The position numbers were made by a program, and so were the translations under genes. A DNA stretch of 55,681 nt. Source: Eubacterium sp. Its GTDB lineage: Bacteria > Bacillota > Clostridia > Oscillospirales > Acutalibacteraceae. The notes beneath the pieces are model-generated. The model did not search any database. It had not been told where the DNA came from and was given only the letters and a program-made list of their open reading frames with translations. Each line of letters starts with the position of its first letter. Position 1 is the first letter of the stretch. This document shows, in pieces, positions 45,228-52,676 of the stretch. The stretch lies in assembly GCA_015655975.1 (NCBI GenBank), contig DVEP01000017.1, positions 1 to 55,681 of the forward strand. Reading direction: 5' to 3'.

Positions 45228-45899
45228 ATGAAAAAAGTTTTAATCATAATCGGAATAGTCTTTCTTGTTATTCTGAGCGGTTGTAGTTCTGAAAACAATA
45301 AAACAATAGAAGATGATATTCTAAACGAAACGAGTGAACACACAACTTTATCAGCACCGATAAATCAAGAAAAAGATTTCATTGAAAGTCAAGACATTAA
45401 AGAAGTTAAAGATATTGGAAATAATATAAAAATATCTTACTTTAATAAAGAAATATCAACTAATAGGTTTGATGAAGGTAAAAAATACAGTGTTTTGAAC
45501 AGTGAAAAAAGTTTACCAAACGGAATTGCTCCTATTGGTTTCCCAAACGATATATTGTCAGGTAATTCATTTTATAAAAAAATAGACAACAATCATTATT
45601 GGTATAATTTTCGTTACGCAAATTCAAAAGATAAGCGATATGTATTTTTTCAAGCAACAAATTTTAACGATTTCAAAAATGTTGATGATGCGTTCATAAT
45701 GAAACTTGAAAAGTCTGTAATCAATGGCGAAACGGTATATATAGCATCATATCCAAATACTGATTTTGAAGCAGAGTGTTATTTAGCATATTACGGCAGA
45801 TTTGGTTACAGGTGCTTGTTAGAAAGTGTAAATTTGAGTCAGGATGAGTTTCTTAAAATATTGTCTTCTACTATTGTAGAAAGTCAAAAAATTGAGTAA
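45228..45899 (+). CDS. Lipoprotein of unknown function
   Basis: A 223-residue predicted lipoprotein: basic MKK start, hydrophobic helix and lipobox LSGC (Cys19), then a polar spacer (SSENNKTIEDD) and a soluble domain from about residue 60. The domain has many aromatic residues (HYWYNFRYA, RYVFFQATNF) but no known catalytic motif. AAAGGAG precedes the ATG. As the last gene of the toxin island it could be a surface immunity or adhesion factor, though that is a guess. Confidence 0.8.
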   Translation: MKKVLIIIGIVFLVILSGCSSENNKTIEDDILNETSEHTTLSAPINQEKDFIESQDIKEVKDIGNNIKISYFNKEISTNRFDEGKKYSVLNSEKSLPNGIAPIGFPNDILSGNSFYKKIDNNHYWYNFRYANSKDKRYVFFQATNFNDFKNVDDAFIMKLEKSVINGETVYIASYPNTDFEAECYLAYYGRFGYRCLLESVNLSQDEFLKILSSTIVESQKIE

Positions 45900-46049
45900 T
45901 AGTCCGACTAAACTAAAAAGAATAATAAAGTATAGATATATTGTCATAGTTAAAAATATGAAAAATAATTTTTTAAAACTATAAGACAATAATAAAAAAT
46001 TGTTTTTGAATTTGAAGTGCAAAATTTACACCAAATCTACGCCAAAAAG

Positions 46050-46103
46050 CAAATAAAAAAATAATATAATAAACTATTCACTTGTTAAGATATACAAGCC
46101 ACT
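46050..46103. repeat. Direct repeat B (right border of RHS region)
   Basis: A 54-nt near-copy of 35693-35745 in the same orientation, preceded by two of the 11-bp units and followed by an analogous hairpin. Confidence 0.9.
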
Positions 46104-46145
46104 GTACAACGGCATATGTTTCTGTTGTGCAGTGGCTTATTTTTT
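46096..46145 (+). terminator. Terminator-like hairpin attached to repeat B
   Basis: AAGCCACTG (46096-46104) pairs with CAGTGGCTT (46130-46138) and inner ACAAC with GTTGT, followed by ATTTTTTTA. It is the counterpart of the hairpin at 35740, with paired sequence changes. Confidence 0.75.
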
Positions 46146-46245
46146 TATAGTTACTTTAATTATCTTAACTCACAGTACATAGAACTATAACATTATTTTA
46201 CAATTATCATAAAATAATAATGACTAAATCATAAAGGAGTTTTTT

Positions 46246-46659
46246 ATGAATAATAATTTTGATTATGGTTCCGAACCATTTACTATCAATATAAAAAAAG
46301 CAACTTGTAAAAATAACGCTTTCAGAACTGCACTGTGGACAGGAAAATACCTGCAATTAACACTAATGAACTTACCTTTAGGCGAAGAAATCGGTCTTGA
46401 AATGCACAACGATACTGACCAATTTCTTCATATTGTTTCAGGTCGAGCATTAATTAAAATGGGGTCTTGCAAAGATAAATTAAATTTTCAAAAATGCATA
46501 GGCGTTGATGAAGCCATATTTGTACCTGCAGGTACATGGCATAATATTATAAATACAGGACACCGGCAACTTAAAATTTATTCTGTATATGCACCTCCTA
46601 ATCATCCACACAGTGTTGTGCATAAAACAAAAAGCGATGCTGATAAATATGAATATTAA
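46246..46659 (+). CDS. Cupin-domain protein
   Basis: A 137-residue single-domain cupin. Motif 1 is approximated by GLEMHNDTDQFLHIVSGRALI, with one metal-type His, Asp/Gln and a second His, and motif 2 by PAGTWHNIINTG with the last metal His. Such proteins are sugar isomerase-like or mannose-6-phosphate isomerase-like binding proteins; the substrate is unknown. The C-terminal PNHPHSVVHKTKSDAD is typical of the clostridial 'cupin domain-containing protein' group. The gene has a good ribosome site and looks intact. Confidence 0.88.
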   Translation: MNNNFDYGSEPFTINIKKATCKNNAFRTALWTGKYLQLTLMNLPLGEEIGLEMHNDTDQFLHIVSGRALIKMGSCKDKLNFQKCIGVDEAIFVPAGTWHNIINTGHRQLKIYSVYAPPNHPHSVVHKTKSDADKYEY

Positions 46660-46865
46660 TATTACATTATTATTGTTTGTTACAAATTCAAATCTAATTA
46701 AACTGGTGGTTATGATTATTAATAATAGAATTTTCAACTGTCGGATTTGATTGGCTAAAAAGCAGAATTTCTAAACTTTTTGATTTGTTTTCGAAATAAA
46801 ACGCTTTATTTTTATTTTATACTATAAACTATAAAATGTAATAAGTTTAAAAGAGTGGTAATAAA

Positions 46866-48318
46866 ATGAAAAAGCGCTTTTTAGCAGTTATAACTACAAT
46901 AGGAATTATATGTTCGGTTTTTACAGCGTGTTCATCTTCGTCAAAGAAAACCAGTCTTGATATTTCTCAAAGTAATCTGATTTCCGATGCAGTAATAACC
47001 ACTGATGAAAATAAAAGCGATATTTCTAATCTGACAGATGGTGAATCATCTGTGTGGAGTGCCGAAAAGCAGAGCACTGCTTTGGAAATTGATTTTAAGG
47101 AAAAAAGAACTTTCAATACAATTATTATTAAAGAGCCTGCTGACAGTGTTAAAAATTTTTCCGTGTATTATTGAAACGGAAACGACTATGAGTTTTTATA
47201 TCGTCAGGACAGAATTGACGAATACCGCTTGTGTGCTGTTGAAACGACGACAAGTGAAAAAATCAGAATTGTTTTTGATGAGTTTGAAGAGAAAATCAGT
47301 ATTGAAGAGATAGGAATATATATGCTCGATAATTATGATAATACTGATTTTAAAGTTACAAGTTATGTTACATCTGAATATAACGAGCAAAGCGGAATAA
47401 CCGAAATACAAAGAAGAGCAGACGAGCCTGGTTTTGCAGACCGCTTTAAAGTCCTTACAGACGCCATTATTAGGTACCGTTAAAATGAATCCTGATAAAA
47501 CGCTTGAATGCAACTGCGGATTAGAGAATTTCAAAAAAGATGTAGCACTTTTAAAAAGTTTTAATCCTGATATGAAGGTGCGTTGCACGATTATGACTAA
47601 TCTTGTTTCGGGTGATTTCAATGGAACAAACAAAGCGCTGGTTAAGTTTTCAAAAGATTTGTCTGAATACAAAGTAAACTTGGCTGCATTTGTGCAGGAA
47701 ACAGGAATTGACGACGTTGATTATGATTGGGAATATCCACAACTTCCGCATGAATGGCACGCTTATAACAAACTTCTTATTGAATCAAAGGATGCAATCG
47801 GCGACAAAGATTTATCCGTTGCACTCTGGCCGTATAAAATAAAGCTTTCCAAAGAGGCTCGTGAATGTATTGATAATGTAAACATTATGGCATACGACCA
47901 GTTTGATGAAAGAGGCGACCATTCATCAATTTACGAGGCAGGACTTGAGGCAATCGGGTATTTTGAAGATTTGGGATTTGATAAAGAACAGCTTTGTCTC
48001 GGAATACCCTTTTATGGCAGAACTGCCGATAAATATGCAATATGGCCGCTATATGATGAAGATTACGGAAAATGGGATAATTACAGAGAAAACTTTACTT
48101 ATACAGATGAAGACGGAAATGAACATACATCAACAGTATATCTTAACGGATATGCAATGGTAAGGGACAAAACAGCGCTTTCGTTGGAGTCGGGAATCGG
48201 CGGAATTATGATTTTTCACAGTCTGTGCGATGTATCATATAAAAATGAATATTCACTTCATAAAGCAGTAAAAGAGGTTCTTGACACACGCACAGAAACA
48301 AATGACACGCTTATATAG
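46866..48318 (+). pseudogene. GH18 glycosidase lipoprotein with F5/8-type domain, degraded
   Basis: The first part (46866) is a lipoprotein start (FTACSSS) and a discoidin/F5-8-like carbohydrate-binding domain (LTDGESSVWSAEKQ, ALEIDFKEKRTFNTIIIKE). An in-frame TGA at 47172-47174 sits in VYY-x-NGNDYEF, where TGG (Trp) is likely. The frame continues to 47483, and a frameshift near 47470-47477 (GCCATTATTAGGTACC) leads to the catalytic domain, which has the GH18 motif DDVDYDWEYP, VNIMAYDQFD, and GIPFYGR. The likely original function was endo-N-acetylglucosaminidase-like hydrolysis at the cell surface. At least two inactivating changes make it a pseudogene. Confidence 0.88.
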
Positions 48319-48336
48319 AAAAAGGGGAGATTGATT

Positions 48337-50130
48337 ATGATACATATTAAAGAAAACGTTTTTCATTTAATTACTCAAAATACCTCATATATTTTTGCGG
48401 TAAATTCTCAAAAAGATTTAGAGCATTTATATTATGGTGAAAGAATTGAGGCTCAGGAAAATTATGATGCTTTTTTTGAAAAGCGTTCCATGTTGCTTGT
48501 ATCCGCACTTTATCCTGAAAATGATGTTGTATATGGAATAGTAAACGGCAAAGTTGTTTGTGATTAAAAAAGCGGTTCGTCAGGTGCGTTGCATAATCCG
48601 TTTGTGATAGTGACAGAGCAAAATGCCAATAATTTTTCAGGTGATAGCTATGGTTTTAATTTGATTTACAGCGGCAATCATCGCTCGGTTTGTGAAAAGT
48701 CACCGTATGACGGAGTAAGATTTTTAAACGGTATTCTGCCTGACGGATTCAGATTTGATTTGCAAAAGAGTGAAGTATTTTTTACACCTGAAAGTGTTAT
48801 GACATATTCACCTGACGGATATAATGGCGTTTCAGTCAATATGCATCATTTTGTTCGGGAGCATATCGTAAAAAATCAATGGTTAAATAATTCAAAACCT
48901 GTTCTGCTTAACAGTTGGGAAACAGTCTATTTTGATATTACCGAAGAAAAATTAAAAAGTCTTGCAGACAGTGCTGAACAGATAGGTGTTGAGTTGCTTG
49001 TAATTGATGACGGTTGGTTTGGTGCCCGTAATAATGATACAACCTCTTTGGGTGACTGGCAGGTTAACCGTGAAAAATTTCCTAACGGTATAAAAGAGAT
49101 TGCCGATTATGTCCATAAAAAGGATATGAAGCTTGGCATATGGTTAGAGCCCGAAATGATAAGCCGTAAAAGTAAACTGTTTGAAAAGCACCCAAACTGG
49201 GCACTCGGAACAGAGAATGGCAGAAAAATTTTGGGTCGAAGTCAGTATGTTCTTGATTTGTCAAGAACAGATGTGCAGGATTTTTTAATTGAAACAATAT
49301 GCACTGTTATAAATGAGAGTGATGCAGATTATGTAAAATGGGATTTTAACCGTATGCTTTCGGATTTTACATCTGAAAAAACGCCTGTTTATGAAGTTCA
49401 GCATAAATATGTTTGTGGTTTGTATCGTATCCTTACCGCAGTTACAAATGCACATCCTGACGTATTGTTTGAATTGTGTGCCAGCGGCGGTGCTCGTTTT
49501 GATTTGGGTATGCTTTGCTTTATGCCGATCGGTTGGGTTTCGGATAATACCGATGCCTTTTCCCGTGCAATTATACAAGAGGGCACAAGCTATGGCTATC
49601 CGATAAACACAATGTGCAATCATATTTCTGCAGTACCCAATCATATGACAAAACGCAGCAGTACTGTTGAAACAAGAAAAAATACAGCTATGTTCGGTAT
49701 TCTCGGATTTCAGTATGATTTAACAAAGTTGCCTAAAGAAGAACTTGAATTTCTTAAAAATTGTATTTCGGAATACAAGCAAATACGCAGTATTATTGAA
49801 ACAGGAAGTTTCTATCGCCTTACAGATGGATTTAAGAGTAATTTTAATGCGTGGATGCTTGTAAGTGAAGATAAAAGAAAGGCTTTTGTAATGCTTTTTC
49901 AAAAGTTGTTTCTTCCTGTAACTCAGTTGCCTAAATTAAAACTTATGGGACTTAACAGCAACTATATTTATAATATCGACAAACTGAATGTAAATGCAAG
50001 CGGAGAGGTTTTAATGAAGAACGGGCTGCTTCCTTTGCAGAAATTTCAGGGTAATGAACAGAGCGAAAGCGGTCATTATATGACGGATTTTTCTTCTGTA
50101 GTTTATATAATTGAAAAGGTTGAAGGCTAA
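48337..50130 (+). pseudogene. GH36 alpha-galactosidase, internally deleted
   Basis: The N-terminal start (ATG 48337, GGGGAGA ribosome site) gives an IHIKENVFHLI...LEHLYYGERI opening typical of GH36 and stops at TAA 48565. The same frame resumes with SGSSGALHNPFVIV and contains the catalytic barrel: WETVYFDI, DDGWFGAR, DYVKWDFNR with the nucleophile Asp, LCASGGARFD, and VSDNTDAF with the acid/base Asp. Full-length GH36 enzymes have about 720 residues; roughly 150-200 residues of the N-terminal beta-sandwich are missing at the TAA. A shortened protein from TTG 48589 is conceivable but lacks that domain. Confidence 0.88.
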
Positions 50131-50148
50131 AATAAGCAAGTTGTTAAT

Positions 50149-51048
50149 ATGAAAAATGGTAAAACTATATTAGATACCGATGGTAATGTGCTTCATTCAC
50201 ACGGCGGATGTGTCGTAAAATTCGAAGATTATTATTACTGGTACGGCCAAGATAACAGAAATCATTATTATGTTTCCTGTTATCGTTCAAATGATTGTAA
50301 AAACTGGGAATTTAGAAATGCTGTTTTGACAGCAGATTCCCCGACAATGCCATCATTTCAAAGTGAATATAAAAATTTAAGACAGAAACTGACAAAGAAA
50401 AAAGTTAATATTGAACGCCCAAAAGTGATTTATTGTGAAAAAACAAACAAATATGTTATGTGGGCACATTACGAAAACGGAAGGAATTATAAGTGTGCTT
50501 GTGCCTGCGTTGCAACCTGTGATACTCCTGACGGCGATTTTATTTATCACGGCGCTTTCCGGCCGTTTGGCAATATGTCAAGAGACTGTACCTTGTATCA
50601 GGAAAATCAAAACGCTTACTTTATTTCCGCTTCAAATGATAATCTTGATTTGAAGGTGTACGAGCTGACAGATGATTATCTGAATATCAGCAGGGAAACG
50701 TGCACTCTGTTTACAGGTAAGGAAAGAGAAGCTCCCACATTATTTAAAAAAGACGGAATGTATTATCTTTTAACATCAGCCTGTACAGGTTGGACTCCGA
50801 ATCAAAGCACATATGCAGTGAGTAAAAGCATTGAAGGTCCATGGTCTGATTTATTTGAATTCGGAGATAAAACAACATACGATTCTCAGCCCACATGGGT
50901 GCTTGAAAGGAATGGGAAATTTATATATGTTGGTGACCGTTGGGGCGGTGACGGTAAAAAGTTTTTAAAATCTACTTATGTGTTTTTGCCGATTATTTTT
51001 AATGGTGATAAAATAGAAATTAATTATACAGAAAATTATGAATTATAA
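50149..51048 (+). CDS. GH43-like glycoside hydrolase
   Basis: A 299-residue five-bladed beta-propeller enzyme resembling GH43 subfamily 24 (exo-beta-1,3-galactanase type). Family-like elements are DTDGNVLHSHGG, YYYWYGQDN, ERPKVI, MWAHYENG, SRDCTLY (conserved Asp), REAPTLFKKDGMYYLLTS (conserved Glu) and SQPTWV. No signal peptide, so it would act on imported oligosaccharides. It follows two pseudogenes for glycan use by 18 nt and lacks a strong ribosome site, so it may be poorly expressed or on the way to decay, but the reading frame is intact. Confidence 0.82.
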   Translation: MKNGKTILDTDGNVLHSHGGCVVKFEDYYYWYGQDNRNHYYVSCYRSNDCKNWEFRNAVLTADSPTMPSFQSEYKNLRQKLTKKKVNIERPKVIYCEKTNKYVMWAHYENGRNYKCACACVATCDTPDGDFIYHGAFRPFGNMSRDCTLYQENQNAYFISASNDNLDLKVYELTDDYLNISRETCTLFTGKEREAPTLFKKDGMYYLLTSACTGWTPNQSTYAVSKSIEGPWSDLFEFGDKTTYDSQPTWVLERNGKFIYVGDRWGGDGKKFLKSTYVFLPIIFNGDKIEINYTENYEL

Positions 51049-51074
51049 TCTTGATAACACAAAGTTATCAACAT

Positions 51075-51119
51075 AAAAAAGGGACTGTAAAAAACAAAGT
51101 TTTTTACAGTCCCTTTTTT
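51075..51119. terminator. Strong bidirectional terminator
   Basis: A 21-bp perfect stem (51075-51095 with 51099-51119), GGGACTGTAAAAAAC core and AAA loop, with A- and T-runs on either side of the GC part, 26 nt after the GH43 stop. Confidence 0.9.
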
Positions 51120-51286
51120 ATGTGTGCAGCCGTATGTTGCTTTGAATACACTGTAGAAAAGCCGACTTCAAGGGCCAGCTGCAGTGTGTTTTTGTTTGGA
51201 TTTAACAACTTTTCATCTATAAGTATAAGCGCTTCTAAACGTCTTAAATTTATATAATTATTCAGAATTAAAAATAAGTTCGCCAA
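51104..51286 (-). pseudogene. Relic of an AraC-family regulator C-terminus
   Basis: A 60-codon frame reads YINLRRLEALILIDE, then LALEVGFSTVYSK, which follows the AraC HTH pattern YIxxxRLxxAxxLL...IAxxVGFxxxxYFxxxF. The second half is distorted and the end runs into the terminator arm; no N-terminal regulator domain is found upstream. It probably regulated the adjacent glycan locus before decay. Could also be chance similarity. Confidence 0.45.
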
Positions 51287-51552
51287 ACTTAATTCAATAG
51301 GTCTGTGCGTGATAATATTTTATTGTTGCTTAAACTTGATGTTTACAACTCCCCTTAATTATACAAAACATTTAGGTTATATTCAATTTATCCCATACCT
51401 TAAAGCCGACTGAATAAGTCGGCTTTTTTTAAAGTTTTTTGATACTTTTTTTTAAAAAAGTATATCAGTGTTCTGTGATGTGTTTGTGTTTTAGTTTTGC
51501 TTTTTATCAAAGTTTATTAAATGTTTTAACGGTGTTACTCCGTATTTAGCAT
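51287..51552. other. Intergenic region at the probable left prophage border
   Basis: No gene seen. It includes a clear terminator (51402-51430) and AT-rich sequence. I could not see a convincing dif site or a repeat marking the prophage end; the junction is likely somewhere here. Confidence 0.5.
51402..51430 (+). terminator. Rho-independent terminator
   Basis: AAAGCCGACT (51402-51411) pairs with AGTCGGCTTT (51417-51426), loop GAATA, followed by a run of T. No gene in the immediate upstream 350 nt needs it, so it may be the tail of the prophage or of a lost gene. Confidence 0.8.
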
Positions 51553-51777
51553 TTATTTTTTCGGTAATTTATATGGTGTGTTTATTATTCCCGTTATGTA
51601 GTCCATTGAAATATCATAAAATTTTGCCAATGTTATCATATGGTGTAGTGGTATTTCTGCTTCACCTGTTTCCCATCTACTATATTGTTTTTGCGTTGTT
51701 CCTATTATTTTTCCAACTTCTTTTTGAGTTAAGTTTTTGTCATCTCTTAAATCTCTTAATCTTTGATATTTGTACAT
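51553..51777 (-). CDS. Cro/CI-type HTH repressor
   Basis: A 74-residue XRE-family DNA-binding protein. The HTH is LRDLRDDKNLTQKEVGKIIGTTQKQYSRWETGEAEIPLHHM, the classic Cro/CI sequence with recognition helix around TTQKQYSRWE. No dimerisation or LexA-like peptidase domain is attached. It is divergent from the structural genes and should bind the 7-4-7 inverted repeats in the 143-nt gap to control prophage expression and its own. AAGGAAGTG precedes the ATG. Confidence 0.9.
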   Translation of the reverse strand: MYKYQRLRDLRDDKNLTQKEVGKIIGTTQKQYSRWETGEAEIPLHHMITLAKFYDISMDYITGIINTPYKLPKK

Positions 51778-51817
51778 TTAATCACTTCCTTTATAAAAAA
51801 TTTTAAATATTTTATCA

Positions 51818-51835
51818 TAGTACTAAATTGGGGTG
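51818..51835. promoter_or_regulatory. Degenerate repressor operator (O3)
   Basis: TAGTACTAAATTGGGGTG has one good half-site (TAGTACT), at the same 25-30 nt spacing as the other two operators. It lies in the leader of the repressor gene. Confidence 0.4.
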
Positions 51836-51864
51836 TTGACATTAGTACAAATTTGTGGTATTAT
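51836..51864 (+). promoter_or_regulatory. Consensus rightward promoter of the prophage
   Basis: TTGACA at 51836-51841 and TATTAT at 51859-51864 with the optimal 17-nt spacer. The spacer contains operator O2, so repressor binding would block RNA polymerase. Confidence 0.8.
51843..51860. promoter_or_regulatory. Repressor operator O2 within the promoter spacer
   Basis: TAGTACAaattTGTGGTA: two 7-nt half-sites around a 4-nt centre, two mismatches from the perfect palindrome at O1. Confidence 0.65.
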
Positions 51865-51872
51865 TCTTAATG

Positions 51873-51890
51873 TAGTACAGAAATGTACTA
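51873..51890. promoter_or_regulatory. Repressor operator O1 (perfect palindrome)
   Basis: TAGTACAgaaaTGTACTA is a perfect inverted repeat with 7-bp arms and a 4-nt centre, just after the -10 box. A second palindrome, GCTTGCAAGC, lies at 51893-51902. Confidence 0.75.
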
Positions 51891-51919
51891 ACGCTTGCAA
51901 GCAAAAATAAAAAAGGGAA

Positions 51920-52063
51920 GTGTTAATAATTTTCTTATCCGTTTTAATTTTAATATTGTTAATCGTAAACCCTGTAATAGACATTTATTTAATAATTCAA
52001 ATTTCCAAGAACAAACAAAAAGAAAAAAATGAAGAAAAGGAAGTAACAAAAAATGAAATGTAA
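51920..52063 (+). CDS. Small single-TM peptide, first gene of the phage operon
   Basis: A 47-codon frame opens with GTG 51920 and reads one strong hydrophobic helix (about residues 2-26) followed by a highly charged Lys/Glu tail (KNKQKEKNEEKEV). The end overlaps the next start by 11 nt. AGGGAAG immediately before or over the GTG is too close, so the true start may be a rarer codon such as ATA 51926 or ATT 51929. Position and character recall small membrane or coat proteins of filamentous phages. No family is assigned. Confidence 0.55.
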   Translation: MLIIFLSVLILILLIVNPVIDIYLIIQISKNKQKEKNEEKEVTKNEM

Positions 52064-52271
52064 AGTAATAGGTGAATTTCTTGAAAAAGGTCAATACCAA
52101 AAGAAAGACGGCACAATGCTAAACTACATCAAAGTTTTGAGCGGTAGTGATAGCATTCAAATCAATAACTGTTTGGTGCAACAAGATATTAAAAGGTTGC
52201 AACAGATTGAAGTTGATTGTGAAGTCAAAAGCAGTCAATACGGCTTGATGATTTCTGCAATAAATAAATAA
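52053..52271 (+). CDS. Probable ssDNA-binding protein (gpV-like by position)
   Basis: A 72-residue protein predicted to be mostly beta, with KVIGEFLEKGQYQKKDG, YIKVLSGSDSIQI and VDCEVKSSQYGLMISAI strands suggestive of a small OB-like fold. It has no TM or signal peptide. Filamentous phages encode a small ssDNA-binding protein (gpV) that coats the genome before assembly, normally just upstream of the coat genes, and this gene holds that place. Sequence homology to gpV is not evident; the call rests on size, predicted fold and position. AGGAAG precedes the ATG. Confidence 0.6.
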   Translation: MKCKVIGEFLEKGQYQKKDGTMLNYIKVLSGSDSIQINNCLVQQDIKRLQQIEVDCEVKSSQYGLMISAINK

Positions 52272-52287
52272 GAAAGGAGTTAACACT

Positions 52288-52617
52288 ATGAACATTAAAC
52301 AGAAGTTTAAAGAGTTCGGGCAATTCTGCAAAGAACGAGCCAATAAAGTAGTCGGTGCTTGTATGGGTACTGCCGTTGCTTTAGGCGGAACGGTAACCGC
52401 TTTTGCTGAAACTGGTGTCGGCGGTTCTACTGAAGCGGTTGAAGCCGCTAAACAGTTAATGACTACTGCAACTGGTACTTTGAATATTGCAAATATTGTC
52501 GCAATAATCGGTGCTGGTATCGGCGCAGTAATAGGTCTTTTCCTTGCTTGGTGGGGCGCTCGTAAACTCTTAGGTATGCTTATGAAAGCATTTAAAAAGG
52601 GTAAAGTTTCAATGTAA
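52288..52617 (+). CDS. Inovirus-type major coat protein
   Basis: A 109-residue precursor. A long signal sequence with basic start (KQKFKEFGQFCKERANK) and hydrophobic core ends at TAFA, giving a mature protein of about 68 residues. The mature form has an acidic/polar N-terminal segment (ETGVGGSTEAVEAAK), one TM helix (about residues 67-90, INIVAIIGAGIG-like) and a strongly basic C-terminus (KAFKKGKVSM). This is the pVIII architecture: acid outside, helix, base toward ssDNA. AAAGGAG is well placed. It is followed by a terminator, as pVIII is in Ff phages. Confidence 0.85.
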   Translation: MNIKQKFKEFGQFCKERANKVVGACMGTAVALGGTVTAFAETGVGGSTEAVEAAKQLMTTATGTLNIANIVAIIGAGIGAVIGLFLAWWGARKLLGMLMKAFKKGKVSM

Positions 52618-52631
52618 CTTACAATTTTTAG

Positions 52632-52660
52632 CGGTGGGGTTTTTACTCCGCCGTTTTTTT
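52632..52660 (+). terminator. Terminator after the coat gene
   Basis: CGGTGGGG (52632-52639) pairs with CTCCGCCG (52646-52653) with two G-U pairs, loop TTTTTA, followed by seven T. It should give high coat-gene mRNA with lower read-through into the assembly ATPase. Confidence 0.85.
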
Positions 52661-52676
52661 ATGAAAGGATTTTAAA

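Larger units (their letters stand above)
35693..46103. mobile_element. Repeat-bounded RHS toxin island near tRNA-Leu
   Basis: About 10.4 kb between direct repeats A and B, holding only a polymorphic-toxin gene, immunity genes, a displaced toxin cassette and a lipoprotein gene. No integrase or transposase is present, and the tRNA 3' end is not duplicated at the far border. The islands boundaries are therefore an inference from the repeats, the accessory content and the neighbouring tRNA gene. Confidence 0.5.
45900..46245. other. AT-rich intergenic region containing repeat B
   Basis: No gene seen. It contains two 11-bp units (TTTACACCAAA at 46025, TCTACGCCAAA at 46036), direct repeat B at 46050-46103 and its hairpin at 46096-46138. 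TAAAGGAG at 46231-46238 is the ribosome site of the cupin gene. Confidence 0.7.

Noticed and set aside
47172..47174. TGA read as Trp or selenocysteine in the GH18 gene
   Set aside because: TGA is used as a normal stop here (for example ligA and the DJ-1 gene), no selenocysteine-type stem-loop was apparent and the same gene has a frameshift, so ordinary decay explains it.
47196..47672. Antisense 158-codon frame across the GH18 pseudogene
   Set aside because: No family similarity and no ribosome site; the + strand carries clear GH18 and F5/8-type sequence.
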